A DNA stretch of 64,000 nucleotides from Ruminococcus flavefaciens AE3010 (GCF_000526795.1 NZ_JAGT01000001.1:2144001-2208000); one strand, 5' to 3'; shown: positions 32,210-42,057, counted from the stretch's first letter. Program-made: numbers and translations. Notes: a model not told the origin generated them from the sequence alone.

Positions 32210-33685
32210 TCACAATATGAAGCAGATAAGTCCCGAGCAGCCCTCGTTGATGACGCGCTCCAGGGTCTCCTGCAATTTCATTCGTGCGTCCACAGGCATT
32301 TTGAACAGCTTGCTGTGAAGCCCCTCGTTCACCAGCTCGTGGAGAGACTTCCCGAAGATATTGCTCTCCCATATCTTCTTTGGGTCGTCGTCAAAGCCGT
32401 CCAGCAGATACATGACAAGCTCCTCGGACTGCCGCTCAGTTCCCACGATTGGACTGATAGTGGTATTGATATTGGCTTTCATAAGGTGTATTGACGGGGC
32501 GGAGGCTTTGAGCTTCACGCCGTATTTGCCGCCCTGACGAATAATTTTCGGCTCCTCGAGGGACATCTCCTCAAGCTCGGGCATGACGATACCGTAGCCC
32601 GTGGCTTCCACCTCCGCAAGGGCAGGCTCTATGCGCTTGTACTTACGGCGAATGTCGTTGAGCTCCGACAGCAGGGGCATGAGGTCGCTTTCGCTCTCTA
32701 TCTCGATACCCGTGGTCTCCCCCAGTATCTTGTAGAACAGGCTGTTGTCCAGCTCCGCAGTGATTGTCACCGAGCCCTTGCCAAGGTCAATGCCCGATAC
32801 CTCCGCCTTGACCACGTTGGGGCACTCCCCCATTGCGGCGGCGGCTTCCTCAGCCTCGCGGACAAGGCGTATGTCCTTTGCGGCGCTGCGTATGCAGTCC
32901 AGTATCTCGGATTTCAGCCAGTGTCCTTTATCGAGGGTGTTTATCCACCGCGCCGTGCGGATATTTATCTCCTTGATCGGGAACGAGAAGAGTATCTCCC
33001 GCATAATGCCGCGGATATCCTCTTCCGTCAGTTCAAGGCAGTTCACGGGTATGACCTTTGCGTCGTAGCGCTCCGTGAGCTGCTCCGCCAGTGCCCTTGC
33101 TTCGGGAGAACTGGGGTCAACGGTGTTGAGTATGACCACAAAGGGCTTGCCCAGCTCCCGAAGCTCGCGGATAACGCGCTCCTCGCACTCCTCGTACTCC
33201 TCACGCGGGATATCCGTCACAGAGCCGTCCGTAGTGATTACCAGCCCTATGGTGGAGTGCTCCGTGATGACCTTTTGTGTGCCTATCTCCGCCGCCATAT
33301 TGAAGGGTATCTCCTCGTCGAACCATGAGGTCATGACCATTCGGGGCTGCTCGTTTTCGATATAGCCCAGAGAGCTGGGAACGATGTACCCCACACAGTC
33401 GATGAGCCGAACATTGAAGGCTGCGCCGTCCCCAAGGTCTATGCGGACAGCCTCCTCGGGGATAAACTTGGGCTCTGTGGTCATAATGGTCTTGCCTGCG
33501 GCGGACTGGGGCAGCTCGTCGAGAGCCCTCTCCCGCTTGAACTCGCTGGAGATATTGGGTATCACAAGGGATTCCATGAACCGTTTGATAAAGGTGGACT
33601 TGCCCGTGCGCACAGGTCCCACCACACCTATGTAAATATCGCCGCCTGTGCGCTCGGCGATATTGCTGTATATATCTTTAGTCAT
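32210..33685 (-). CDS. spoIVA: Stage IV sporulation protein A (spore coat base ATPase)
   Basis: A 491-aa protein of normal SpoIVA length. Walker A is GPVRTGKST at 23-31, the G-domain region includes RLIDCVGYIVP, and the C-terminus (EGCSGLICFIL) matches the conserved membrane-targeting tail. SpoIVA polymerises on the forespore with ATP hydrolysis and forms the basement layer of the coat. AAGGAG precedes the ATG. The next gene upstream on this strand is sipL-like, the SpoIVA partner of clostridia. Its presence means that the lineage sporulates, or did until recently. Confidence 0.95.
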   Translation of the reverse strand: MTKDIYSNIAERTGGDIYIGVVGPVRTGKSTFIKRFMESLVIPNISSEFKRERALDELPQSAAGKTIMTTEPKFIPEEAVRIDLGDGAAFNVRLIDCVGYIVPSSLGYIENEQPRMVMTSWFDEEIPFNMAAEIGTQKVITEHSTIGLVITTDGSVTDIPREEYEECEERVIRELRELGKPFVVILNTVDPSSPEARALAEQLTERYDAKVIPVNCLELTEEDIRGIMREILFSFPIKEINIRTARWINTLDKGHWLKSEILDCIRSAAKDIRLVREAEEAAAAMGECPNVVKAEVSGIDLGKGSVTITAELDNSLFYKILGETTGIEIESESDLMPLLSELNDIRRKYKRIEPALAEVEATGYGIVMPELEEMSLEEPKIIRQGGKYGVKLKASAPSIHLMKANINTTISPIVGTERQSEELVMYLLDGFDDDPKKIWESNIFGKSLHELVNEGLHSKLFKMPVDARMKLQETLERVINEGCSGLICFIL

Positions 33686-33712
33686 GTTTTGCTCCTTAAT
33701 CTGTATTTGTAG

Positions 33713-33775
33713 GGGCTGATGCCTACATCAGCCCACAGTTTTTTATATTTAACGGGGCGATGTTGGCATCGCCCC
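33713..33775. repeat. Two palindromic repeats in tandem
   Basis: GGGCTGATG/CATCAGCCC (33713-33734) and GGGGCGATG/CATCGCCCC (33754-33775), each with a 4-nt loop. The second is followed by CCTACAGAG. They fill the gap between spoIVA and sipL. Confidence 0.7.
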
Positions 33776-33788
33776 CTACAGAGTTGCT

Positions 33789-35333
33789 TCACGATACTAT
33801 AGGGATAAGCAGCATGCCGCCGTTTTCAAGGCGCTCGCCGCTGAGCTCGTTTTCTTCCATGATAGCTTCCACGCTGGTGCTGTAGCGCTTGGCAATGTCC
33901 CAGACATTCTCGTTTTCGATGCTGAAATACAGCTTTATTGCATAGTCACCGTCGCGCTCCTTTTTGGCGGAGTCGTCGATAACTATGTTTGTGACCGCCT
34001 TTATGGAGTCGGAGCTGTATACCGAAAGCTTCACGGCAATATCAGACCTTGCTGTAAGAACTCCCTCCGCGGATATGTCATAGGCAGTCTCCTTAACGCT
34101 TACCTCAGCCGATACATATGCTCCGCTTATATCCTCGGGCAGCCCTATGGTCTCCTCAAAGGCTTCGTCACGGTCGGGCATGACTATCATGCCTGCGCTG
34201 TCCTTAGCCGCCATGGAATAGGACAGCATACCGCTGATAACTACGGAGCGCCCGTCCTCACCGATACGGGTGTTGATGTTCTTTGGCTCGCTCCACATGG
34301 CGTAAATGGTCTGTGGCACGGTGTCTCCCTCACCAAGCTTTGCGGTATGGCGGAAGCTTTCGTCGTATGCCGCAGGTATCTGCTCGGCTTTTATCTCGGA
34401 CATTTCAACATGGCAGGGGTAAACTGTTGAAAAGGCGTCCTCGGCTATCATTGCTGTGGCAGTTTTCACAGCTCGGCAGCCCAGACGTATCTCCGCCTCA
34501 CAGCGCAGTATGCGGTTATTCCCGTCGCTGTCCGCGGCCGCTGTCACGGTACAGCTCACCACCTCGGGTGCGACTGCACATTCAAAGCTGTCGTCAATAC
34601 CCTCAACGTCGATTATCTGGCTGTAGACCGGAGAGAAGCTCATGTGCTCCACAGCGCCGTCATTCCCCGAGTAAAGCAGCTCCACCTGCACCTCGCCCTT
34701 GGCAAGAAGCTTTCCCGAGATAAGCTTTGTATCACAGTCCGCAGCACGGCAGCGGCAGCTCAGAACACTTGACACGTCGGGCTGGGCGGGAGTGAGCTCC
34801 ATATCCTCTTCGATACGGACGTTTTTCACGGCGTTTATCTTCTGCGCCGCAAACTTTACGGGAGCCTTTTTCAGCTGTATATTCATGCCGAATGCGTCGG
34901 ATATGACCTCCTGCTCCTGCTGTCCCGCAACGCTTATCTTCACGGAAACAGCTCCCCGCAGATCGAGCCTGCGCTTGTTTACAGCGCGGTAGTTCACATG
35001 GTCGGTCTTGGGAATGAGCCTTACCTCGGCAGAATCCGCCGCTCTGCCCAGCTCAACCGTCCTTGTGAAGCTCCTGCGCTGGTCAACGGACTGTACTGCC
35101 GAGCTGTCCTCGCCGCAGTAGAGTATATGTATATCGCACATGAGCTCGTAGGTGAGCCTGTTGCCGCTGACGGACCAGTCCGTGATAACAGGCAGTGTAT
35201 CACAGCGGATAAGCCTGAATATGTCGGGACAGTAATCAGGCAGAATGTAATCCATTTCGAGAGCCTGCTCCTGTACGCCGTCGTATATAGTTTCCGCAGC
35301 AGGAACGGTCTCTCTGTTGAGTTTTAATTCCAT
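33789..35333 (-). CDS. sipL: SipL-like spore coat morphogenesis protein (DUF3794 + LysM)
   Basis: A 514-aa protein. Residues 20-450 hold repeated DUF3794 beta domains (ILPDYCPDIFRLIRCD, VNYRAVNKRRLDLRG). The last 50 residues are a LysM domain (YFSIENENVWDIAKRYSTSV, ending LLIPIVS). In Clostridioides difficile SipL has this architecture, and its LysM domain binds SpoIVA to place the coat around the forespore. Here sipL lies directly upstream of spoIVA with a 103-nt repeat-filled gap, so shared expression is likely. Symbol given by architecture and context. Confidence 0.85.
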   Translation of the reverse strand: MELKLNRETVPAAETIYDGVQEQALEMDYILPDYCPDIFRLIRCDTLPVITDWSVSGNRLTYELMCDIHILYCGEDSSAVQSVDQRRSFTRTVELGRAADSAEVRLIPKTDHVNYRAVNKRRLDLRGAVSVKISVAGQQEQEVISDAFGMNIQLKKAPVKFAAQKINAVKNVRIEEDMELTPAQPDVSSVLSCRCRAADCDTKLISGKLLAKGEVQVELLYSGNDGAVEHMSFSPVYSQIIDVEGIDDSFECAVAPEVVSCTVTAAADSDGNNRILRCEAEIRLGCRAVKTATAMIAEDAFSTVYPCHVEMSEIKAEQIPAAYDESFRHTAKLGEGDTVPQTIYAMWSEPKNINTRIGEDGRSVVISGMLSYSMAAKDSAGMIVMPDRDEAFEETIGLPEDISGAYVSAEVSVKETAYDISAEGVLTARSDIAVKLSVYSSDSIKAVTNIVIDDSAKKERDGDYAIKLYFSIENENVWDIAKRYSTSVEAIMEENELSGERLENGGMLLIPIVS

Positions 35334-35420
35334 AAGGTCGACCTCCTTGAAGTTTTGCTTTGTGTAATTCTATTCAGAAAATATCCCATATATTCCTGTC
35401 CCGTTTTCTGACATTGACCA

Positions 35421-35449
35421 TTGCTATTTGGTGCATTTTATGATACAAT
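35421..35449 (+). promoter_or_regulatory. Promoter of the 188-aa hypothetical gene
   Basis: TTGCTA (35421-35426), 17 bp, TACAAT (35444-35449), about 35 nt before the GTG start. Confidence 0.5.
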
Positions 35450-35483
35450 TATCCTATAGCTGATACGAAAGGAGCTGTTTCCC

Positions 35484-36050
35484 GTGAATGGCCCCGGATA
35501 CTTTGGATACAAGGGCTATATCCTGAAAAATAACGGCGAGATACTGTATGACGCCGACATCTGCTGTATTGCTCATTTCAGTTATCCCGAGGATATCAGA
35601 TATTATGTCAGATGCGAATTCCCCGTCAAGGTCGGTCTCCATGAGACCAGCTGTCCCGAGATATTGACAGAAAACGAAAATGAAGCAAAATACCTGCTGG
35701 ATAATCCCAACAAGGTAGTTGAATGGCTCAGGGAGCGCATAAACAATGACCCGTCACTGAGCCGATATGTGGATCAGCCGATCATCGAAAAGGAGCATAA
35801 GCTGCCCAACTACGGCGGTGATCCTCAGCTTCTTGCCAAAACGCCCCGGTATATCATCTTCAAATGTCACCGGAAGGCATACGAGCAATACTGGCTTGCG
35901 TCGGACCCTCATGCCCAAAGTCAATTTGATTCCGCTCCCATATGGTCGTATACTCTGACAAAGGAACAGACAGCGGAGCTGCTCTCACAGCCCGAAAATA
36001 TAATCCCGTTTTACCGTGCAATGCAGAAAGAGTACCCTTTGGGGCACTGA
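35484..36050 (+). CDS. Hypothetical protein, 188 aa
   Basis: Starts at GTG with AAAGGAG 9 nt upstream. Soluble, no signal peptide or membrane helix. Visible features are a Gly/Tyr-rich start (GYFGYKGYI), an internal Cys pair (DADICCIAHF) and many aromatic residues (KAYEQYWLASDP). I do not recognise a family. Own promoter and terminator, so it is a single-gene unit. Base composition matches its neighbours. Confidence 0.7.
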   Translation: MNGPGYFGYKGYILKNNGEILYDADICCIAHFSYPEDIRYYVRCEFPVKVGLHETSCPEILTENENEAKYLLDNPNKVVEWLRERINNDPSLSRYVDQPIIEKEHKLPNYGGDPQLLAKTPRYIIFKCHRKAYEQYWLASDPHAQSQFDSAPIWSYTLTKEQTAELLSQPENIIPFYRAMQKEYPLGH

Positions 36051-36062
36051 AATATCACAGAT

Positions 36063-36080
36063 GCAGTCCTTCGGGACTGC
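36063..36080 (+). terminator. Terminator
   Basis: GCAGTCC, tetraloop TTCG, GGACTGC, then seven T. It lies 12 nt after the 188-aa gene. Confidence 0.9.
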
Positions 36081-36156
36081 TTTTTTTACCGCAAAAATCA
36101 GTTATCGCCCGTTTTGTGCAAAATCAATAAAAATCTCAAAAGATACATCTATGGAG

Positions 36157-36185
36157 TTGCTTTATTATAAAAAATATGATATAAT
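36157..36185 (+). promoter_or_regulatory. Promoter of the Nudix gene
   Basis: TTGCTT (36157-36162), 17 bp, TATAAT (36180-36185). The 74-nt leader has two small hairpins (AAAGCAA/TTGCTT-like and GCCCGAAATACGGGGC). Confidence 0.7.
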
Positions 36186-36259
36186 AGTATCAACAATACA
36201 AAAGCAATGCTTTGCTTGCTTTTATTCTGCCCGAAATACGGGGCAAGAAAGGATAATAT

Positions 36260-36673
36260 ATGCTTCACGAGAAATCATGCGGCGCGATTGTCTACAGGAA
36301 ATACCACGGCAATACGGAAATTCTGCTGATAAAGCACGTCAACAGCGGTCACTGGTCCTTTCCCAAGGGACATGTGGAAAAGGGCGAGACCGAGGTGGAG
36401 ACTGCTCGTCGTGAGATAATGGAAGAAACGTCCATAGACGTGATAATTGATCCCACATTCAGAGAAACTGTGACCTATTCACCGAAAAAGGACACCATAA
36501 AGGTGGTCGTTTATTTCCTTGCAAAGGCGAAGAATGTTGATTTTACCCCGCAGGCAGGCGAGATAGCCGAGATACGCTGGGTGGACATCTCCTACGCAGG
36601 GAATATCCTCTCATATGAGAACGACAGGACTATCGTAGCCAAGGCAAAGACCGCTATCAAGGAGAATCACTGA
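36260..36673 (+). CDS. Nudix hydrolase (diadenosine tetraphosphatase-like)
   Basis: A 137-aa single-domain Nudix protein. The Nudix box GHVEKGETEVETARREIMEE fits GX5EX7REUXEE exactly. N-terminal SCGAIVYRKYHGNTEILLIK and SGHWSFPKGH match the Ap4A hydrolase (MutT/NUDT2-like) branch rather than 8-oxo-dGTP enzymes. It likely hydrolyses dinucleoside polyphosphates or a related nucleotide. Single-gene unit with its own promoter and terminator. Confidence 0.9.
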   Translation: MLHEKSCGAIVYRKYHGNTEILLIKHVNSGHWSFPKGHVEKGETEVETARREIMEETSIDVIIDPTFRETVTYSPKKDTIKVVVYFLAKAKNVDFTPQAGEIAEIRWVDISYAGNILSYENDRTIVAKAKTAIKENH

Positions 36674-36704
36674 AAAACTCCCCCACTATTGTGGGGGAGT
36701 TTTT
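36673..36704 (+). terminator. Terminator of the Nudix gene
   Basis: AAAAACTCCCCCAC, loop TATT, GTGGGGGAGTTTTT. Overlaps the last base of the stop codon. Confidence 0.9.
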
Positions 36705-36763
36705 AGCTGTCAGGCATGGGACGTCGAGGACGCCGTTCCCTACATGAGTTCATTGAGACTTGC

Positions 36764-36782
36764 GGGCGCCGAAACGGCGCCC
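36764..36782. repeat. Palindromic repeat, GGGCGCCGAAACGGCGCCC type
   Basis: GGGCGCCG and CGGCGCCC around AAA, followed by CTACACAC. Same flank as the other CCCCTACA repeats. Confidence 0.7.
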
Positions 36783-36841
36783 CTACACACTCTCAACTCT
36801 CAACTAAAAAGGAACGCCAAAAGGCGTTCCTTAATTACGCA

Positions 36842-37969
36842 TTATAATGTAACGGGCAGTCCGTTTATCTCGATAGTGGGGTCGTCAATATCTATAAGGA
36901 GGCATCTTCTGCCCTCCACCACGCTTGTGCGGACCTTATCAGCCGCAGAGGGCTTGATATTCACGGTTATACCGGGCGAAGTCAGCACTGTCTTGGTCTC
37001 CACAAGATTAGCCGCTGTGAGGGGAGCATTTCCGCAGACCTTTTCGTATACGGGCTCAACCATATTCACGCGCTCCTCCGGAAGTCCCACATCAACGAGG
37101 ATATCCTTGAGCTTTGCATTGTCAATGACAACTCTGTCGGTATCCTCCTTGTTGTCCTCAACGACCTCCTGAATCTTCTCGTTTACGGTCTTGATGAGCA
37201 TATAGTCAAGGTCGTCGCCAACAACGTTTTTGAGTATGCTCTGGAAGCTGTTCTTCTCGCTCTCGGCAGACATTACAAAGGTACAGCCGAGAACGTTCTC
37301 AACAACGGATACATTAGGCGATTTCACGTTCTTGGTGTAGTACATAACATGATTGATATCGGAGCTCCTGTTGCTGAAAACAGGGTAAAGGAAGCCGTCC
37401 GAGGGAGCCTTGCTGATAATGAGCTCGGTGTTGACCTTTTTGGTTATCTCATTGCCCACGCTGTCGAAAATAAAGCCGTCCTTGCTTGTATTCACCGGAC
37501 AGATAGCCGTGAGGATATAGCGGTACATCTCGTCCTCGCCCTCTGCGAACTCGTCGTTCTTGTCCTTTTTGCGGATAGTGTATGTACAGTAGGCTGTTAT
37601 AACAGCGAAAGGACCTGTGTAGGCTATATTGTTTGCGATATGGTTGAGGAAGTCCTCGCAAGCCACATCGTCTTTCAGCTCCGAGGTGAGCAGTGTATAG
37701 AGGATATTCTGAGGCTGCCCCTCGTCGTAAGCCTCATTGGGGAACTCGTACTCCACAAAAGCCTTGCCCACGTTGGTATTGAGGACCTTTTTCAGGGTCT
37801 CATCGTATACGTCGTGCTCCTCAACGGGCATGGTGAGACATGAGCTCACATTGTGGTAGCGGAGGTTCTTCTCCGCGTCTATAAACGCCGTGAGTACGCG
37901 CTCCATAATGAAAAAGCCGCTCTTATCGGAAAAATTCTTCTTTATTTCTGCCGTTTCTTTTTTATTCAT
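36842..37969 (-). CDS. DUF4317 domain protein
   Basis: A 375-aa soluble protein whose start (MNKKETAEIKKNF) and overall sequence match DUF4317, a Clostridia-specific family. The ATG at 37969 has AAAGGAAAT upstream; the open frame extends 13 codons further without an RBS. The middle has NIAYTGPFAVITAYCTY. No enzymatic motif is visible. It follows the cohesin lipoprotein gene on the same strand with a 60-nt gap and may be in the same transcript. Function unknown. Confidence 0.8.
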   Translation of the reverse strand: MNKKETAEIKKNFSDKSGFFIMERVLTAFIDAEKNLRYHNVSSCLTMPVEEHDVYDETLKKVLNTNVGKAFVEYEFPNEAYDEGQPQNILYTLLTSELKDDVACEDFLNHIANNIAYTGPFAVITAYCTYTIRKKDKNDEFAEGEDEMYRYILTAICPVNTSKDGFIFDSVGNEITKKVNTELIISKAPSDGFLYPVFSNRSSDINHVMYYTKNVKSPNVSVVENVLGCTFVMSAESEKNSFQSILKNVVGDDLDYMLIKTVNEKIQEVVEDNKEDTDRVVIDNAKLKDILVDVGLPEERVNMVEPVYEKVCGNAPLTAANLVETKTVLTSPGITVNIKPSAADKVRTSVVEGRRCLLIDIDDPTIEINGLPVTL

Positions 37970-38029
37970 TGTGTATTTCCTTTCCCGTGTAAAATAAAGC
38001 TGCCGCATAAATGCCGCAGCTTTTTATTA

Positions 38030-38737
38030 TTATCTGACTGTGATAGTTCCGCTTGTCATATGTGTAAATGCGTATTTCTCGAAAGCAAGGTCGCCCTCAA
38101 GGTCGCGGAACATATCGGACTCCTTATAATAGAAGCCTAAATTGTATACCGTGCCGACCTGAGCGTCGTCGGGAACCTTCAGGAAGAATGTTGCTATATC
38201 TCCGTCGCCGCCCTGCTTGTCCATGAACATGGTGGTGAAGAAGAATGACAGCTGATGCTCCCTCACAAGCTCCTCGTCAAGATTCTCGCGCCAGTCCATA
38301 GCCACAAAGCCCGAATTGCCTGCAACAGCATTTCCAGGCTCATACTTGGCAGTATAGTTTTCTTCGTTTTCCAGCTGACATTCAAGCACATCAGGATAGG
38401 TAACATGGATCCCGCACATGCTCCACTTACCCTTAGCTCCCTTTACGGAAACCGTGACCTTTGCTGTCTCGCCAGGCTTAGCGCTTGTATCGCTTATTTT
38501 CAGCTCAGGACCGCTTTCAAGGTCGGGAACGTCCGCATATTTCAGCTTTATGAGCTCCATGCTCTCGGATAAGAACTCTCCGTTAGGAAGGTCACTGCTC
38601 TCAGAAGAAGCCGAAGTTGTCACGGCAGTCTCTGTGCTCTTATTTGAAGAAGTGGGCTGCTTTTTTTCCATACAGCCCGTAAGACCTGCGGCAGTCATAG
38701 CAGCAGCCATAAAAGCCGCAGTAAACTTATGCTTCAT
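38030..38737 (-). CDS. Lipoprotein with a ScaE-type cohesin domain
   Basis: A 235-aa protein. Lipobox AAGLTGC puts the lipidated Cys at residue 22. A Ser/Thr-rich linker covers 23-76. Residues 78-234 read as a cohesin: SAKPGETAKVTVSVKGAKGK (strands 1-2), GIHVTYPDVLE, then GDIATFFLKVPDDAQVGTVY, DMFRDLEGD, and YAFTHMTSGTITVR at the end. The insert before the last strand resembles that of R. flavefaciens ScaE, the cell-wall-anchored cohesin that binds scaffoldin dockerins. Here the anchor is lipid instead of a sortase motif. It overlaps the ClpE-like gene by 11 nt and has its own GGAGAA site, so it is co-transcribed with it. The cohesin call is from memory of the fold's sequence pattern. Confidence 0.75.
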   Translation of the reverse strand: MKHKFTAAFMAAAMTAAGLTGCMEKKQPTSSNKSTETAVTTSASSESSDLPNGEFLSESMELIKLKYADVPDLESGPELKISDTSAKPGETAKVTVSVKGAKGKWSMCGIHVTYPDVLECQLENEENYTAKYEPGNAVAGNSGFVAMDWRENLDEELVREHQLSFFFTTMFMDKQGGDGDIATFFLKVPDDAQVGTVYNLGFYYKESDMFRDLEGDLAFEKYAFTHMTSGTITVR

Positions 38738-41096
38738 CTTTTGCTTTCTCCTTTCTGCCCTTAACGACCAGCTCGCCGTCCTTGGCAGATATTTCTATCT
38801 TTCCTATCTCAGAAGCCTTTTCTATAATGATGTCAGCCACCTTATCCTCAATTTCCTGACGGATAACACGGCGGATATCTCTTGCGCCGTAGGGCTTTCC
38901 GAAAGATTTCTCCGCAATGAGCTTCAGCGCATCGTCTGTATAGCCGAGGGTGATATTCTTTTCGGCAAGGGGCTCATTCATCTCGTCAAGGTTGAGGGCA
39001 GCTATCTTAGCGTAGTCCTCCTTGGTGAGATCCTTGAACACTACTATCTCGTCGATACGGCTTATGAATTCGGGACGCAGGAAATCTCTCAGTCCCTTCA
39101 TAGCCTTATCCCTTGTGACCTCATTGGCTGTGCGGTTGAAGCCCACACCAATGCTCTTGTCTGTAGAGCCTGCATTTGAGGTCATACAGATTATGGTATT
39201 TGCAAAGTTTACAGTTCTGCCGTGGGCGTCGTCCACCTTGCCCTCGTCCAGTATCTGCATGAGTATATTCATAACGTCGGGGTGAGCCTTTTCGATCTCG
39301 TCGAAGAGTATTACAGAGTAAGGCTTGCGGCGCACCTTTTCGGTGAGCTGTCCTGCCTCCTCATAGCCTACATAGCCGGGAGGAGAGCCTATCATACGGG
39401 CAACGGAGTGCTTCTCCATATACTCTGTCATATCAAGTCTGATAAGCGGGTCGGGAGAATCAAAGAGCTCCTCGGCAAGAACCTTTACAAGCTCTGTCTT
39501 GCCCACGCCTGTAGGACCCACGAATATGAACGAAGCAGGTCTGCGGCGCTTGCTCAGCTGTACTCTTGTGCGCTTGATAGCTCTTGTGAGCACGCCTACA
39601 GCCTCGTCCTGACCGATAATGCGCTTCTTGAGGGAGTCCTCCAGCCTTGCTATCTTCATGAACTCGTTCTCTGCGATCTTGCTTGCGGGGATACCCGTCC
39701 AGCGCTCGATGACCTTGGTAACGTCAGACTCCACAACGTTTACGTTCTCAGCCTTTTCCTTTGCCGCAGCCGCGCTCTCACGGGTGTGTATGAGCTTGCC
39801 CTTGACCTCTGCAAGTGCCTTGTAGTCTATCTCTTCCTCCTCGGATATGGAGCTTTCCATATCCTCCAGTATCTTTATCTCCTTTTTGAGTTTCTCATAC
39901 TCGGCTATCTCGGCAGAGCGTATGGAAGCGTATGCGCAGCTCTCGTCCAGCAGGTCGATAGCCTTATCGGGCAGGAATCTGTCAGTGATATATCTCTCTG
40001 AAAGAACAGCACAGACTCTTACCAGATAGTCTGAGATGTGTACTCTGTGGAATTCTTCATAGTACTTCTTGATGCCCACAAGAACGTTAACTGTGTCCTC
40101 GATAGTAGGCTCGTTTACGGTAACAGGCTGGAAACGGCGCTCCAGAGCGGAGTCCTTTTCGATGTACTTGCGGTATTCACCGAAGGTTGTAGCACCTATT
40201 ACCTGCACCTCGCCTCTTGAAAGGGCAGGCTTCAGGATATTTGCGGCGTTCATGGAGCCCTCTGAGTCTCCTGCGCCTACAAGGTTATGCACCTCGTCGA
40301 TAAAGAGTATGATATTGCCCTCTTTCTTTACCTCGTCAACAAGTCCCTTTACACGGCTCTCAAACTGTCCGCGGAACTGAGTTCCCGCAACGAGAGCTGT
40401 AAGATCGAGGAGGTATATCTTCTTATCCGCAAGGTTGAAGGGCACATCGCCCTCGTTTATGCGCAGAGCTATACCCTCTGCGATAGCTGTCTTACCGACA
40501 CCGGGTTCACCGATGAGACAGGGGTTGTTTTTGGTACGTCTTGAAAGTATCTGTATAACTCTTGCTATCTCGTCATCTCTGCCGATGATAGCGTCAAGCT
40601 TTCCCTCAGCAGCTTTCTGTGATAGATTGGTGCAGTAGCTTCCGAGGAACTTAGGCTCCTTCTGCCTTTTTTCCTTATTCCTGCTGCCGAAGCCGCCGCT
40701 TTTTTTCTCCTTGTTTTCCGATGGCTTATCATCGTCGGAGCTTCCGCGAATACCTCCGAACAGGCTTCTCGGATCAAATCCGCCCTTGCTGTCATCAGCA
40801 TCGGAGCTTTCTCCTTCGCCCTCATTTCCCCCGAACATATTTGTGATGAAATCAGGAAGTACGCCCGAGCCTCCCATTTCAAAGCTGTCGCCGTCCAGCA
40901 TTCCCATCATCTGGTCGGAGAGCTGATCCAGCTCCTCGTCGGTTATACCCAGCTTATCCATGTATTCCTTTATCTGAGGGATATTCTGCGCTCTCGCACA
41001 TGAAAGGCACAGACCCTCGTTTTTCTTCTCGTTTCCCTGCACAGAGGTTATGAAAACCACCGCAGGTCTTTTTTTGCATTTACTGCACATTATCAT
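38727..41096 (-). CDS. ClpE-like AAA+ chaperone/protease ATPase
   Basis: A 789-aa two-ATPase Clp/Hsp100 protein. It starts with a Cys4 zinc finger (CSKCKKR ... CLSCAR, about residues 4-35) in place of the usual double Clp N-domain, which is the ClpE hallmark. A Gly/Lys-rich linker follows to about 150, then AAA1 with GEPGVGKTA, a coiled middle domain around 395-450, and AAA2 with GPTGVGKTE. It would unfold proteins for ClpP or refold aggregates. It overlaps the cohesin lipoprotein gene. ClpC is the alternative name, but the zinc finger argues for ClpE. Confidence 0.9.
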   Translation of the reverse strand: MIMCSKCKKRPAVVFITSVQGNEKKNEGLCLSCARAQNIPQIKEYMDKLGITDEELDQLSDQMMGMLDGDSFEMGGSGVLPDFITNMFGGNEGEGESSDADDSKGGFDPRSLFGGIRGSSDDDKPSENKEKKSGGFGSRNKEKRQKEPKFLGSYCTNLSQKAAEGKLDAIIGRDDEIARVIQILSRRTKNNPCLIGEPGVGKTAIAEGIALRINEGDVPFNLADKKIYLLDLTALVAGTQFRGQFESRVKGLVDEVKKEGNIILFIDEVHNLVGAGDSEGSMNAANILKPALSRGEVQVIGATTFGEYRKYIEKDSALERRFQPVTVNEPTIEDTVNVLVGIKKYYEEFHRVHISDYLVRVCAVLSERYITDRFLPDKAIDLLDESCAYASIRSAEIAEYEKLKKEIKILEDMESSISEEEEIDYKALAEVKGKLIHTRESAAAAKEKAENVNVVESDVTKVIERWTGIPASKIAENEFMKIARLEDSLKKRIIGQDEAVGVLTRAIKRTRVQLSKRRRPASFIFVGPTGVGKTELVKVLAEELFDSPDPLIRLDMTEYMEKHSVARMIGSPPGYVGYEEAGQLTEKVRRKPYSVILFDEIEKAHPDVMNILMQILDEGKVDDAHGRTVNFANTIICMTSNAGSTDKSIGVGFNRTANEVTRDKAMKGLRDFLRPEFISRIDEIVVFKDLTKEDYAKIAALNLDEMNEPLAEKNITLGYTDDALKLIAEKSFGKPYGARDIRRVIRQEIEDKVADIIIEKASEIGKIEISAKDGELVVKGRKEKAKDEA

Positions 41097-41160
41097 CAGG
41101 CAGTTCCTCCTGTAAGTTATTCAGTGATCGCCTGCCCCATGGCAGGCAGCTCAGGGCTTA

Positions 41161-42057
41161 TCAGAACCCTGACACAAGGTCATAGAAATACTTGAATACA
41201 TAAGTGCTTTCTATGGCTTCGTGGTTGAAGAACAACATCTTGTTGCTTCCCATTATTACATACAGGCGTATCATTGCTGCAATTGCAATTATAAAAATAA
41301 CGCCCATAGCGATACCAAGTATACCGCTTATAGAATTTGCTACAAAGCCCTCGATCGGGGTAGAATTTTTCTCGGACGAAACGCCTATAGCAATAGCGAT
41401 CAGAGCACATACCACGAACACGATCAGGAATACTATGAGCCTGATCTGTGTAACGTACGGCTTTTTAGTGAAGTTTTCGGTTATATACTGAGATGCGGGG
41501 CGCTTGGTATCTTCATCAGCAAGCAGCTCGGCAAACTCATATGCCTTTTCGGGATGCTTTCTTATGACCTCCGCTGCGCTCTCCGCAACGTATTCATTTG
41601 TTTTCTTGGCAATATAATTACTGATAACAGTTGCATATCCCTCATGGAGCTTATTTATGAAAATGTTTTCTTCATCTACTTCTCTGTTGTTGATATTATT
41701 CAGATACTTATATATGCTGCCCTCGGGATCTTTTTCATCTTTAAAAGCAGCTTTCAGCGAATCGTTCTGTATTCTGACATTATAGCCGAGAGTATCGATA
41801 TAGTTTGCAAGATCTTCTATAAAATCCGCCGATTCAAGGGAAAGATCGAATTTTTTGATATTACTGCTCCTTACCGATTGTCCGTAAAAAAGGTTTGCAA
41901 CAGGACCGCTTGCCGAAAAGGCGATTATCGCCGCCAGAACTAATCCTGTCAATGTAATTGCAGCTTTCATAAGCCTTTTACGAACTGCAAGGAACACACA
42001 CACGAGTATCACAGCTGCTGCGATAACATCGTAAAACCACCAGAATTGTACACCCAT
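41161..42057 (-). CDS. CvpA-like membrane protein
   Basis: A 298-aa protein. Two N-terminal membrane helices (FYDVIAAAVILVCVFLAVRK and LTGLVLAAIIAF), a long extracytoplasmic helical segment of about 130 residues, then two or three C-terminal helices (RLIVFLIVFVVCALIAIAIG and AMGVIFIIAIAAMIRLYVI). This matches an expanded CvpA (colicin V production) fold. The ATG at 42057 is chosen over an upstream TTG; neither has a strong RBS. It is in the minus-strand gene run with the DUF5711 gene. Function not established. Confidence 0.7.
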   Translation of the reverse strand: MGVQFWWFYDVIAAAVILVCVFLAVRKRLMKAAITLTGLVLAAIIAFSASGPVANLFYGQSVRSSNIKKFDLSLESADFIEDLANYIDTLGYNVRIQNDSLKAAFKDEKDPEGSIYKYLNNINNREVDEENIFINKLHEGYATVISNYIAKKTNEYVAESAAEVIRKHPEKAYEFAELLADEDTKRPASQYITENFTKKPYVTQIRLIVFLIVFVVCALIAIAIGVSSEKNSTPIEGFVANSISGILGIAMGVIFIIAIAAMIRLYVIMGSNKMLFFNHEAIESTYVFKYFYDLVSGF

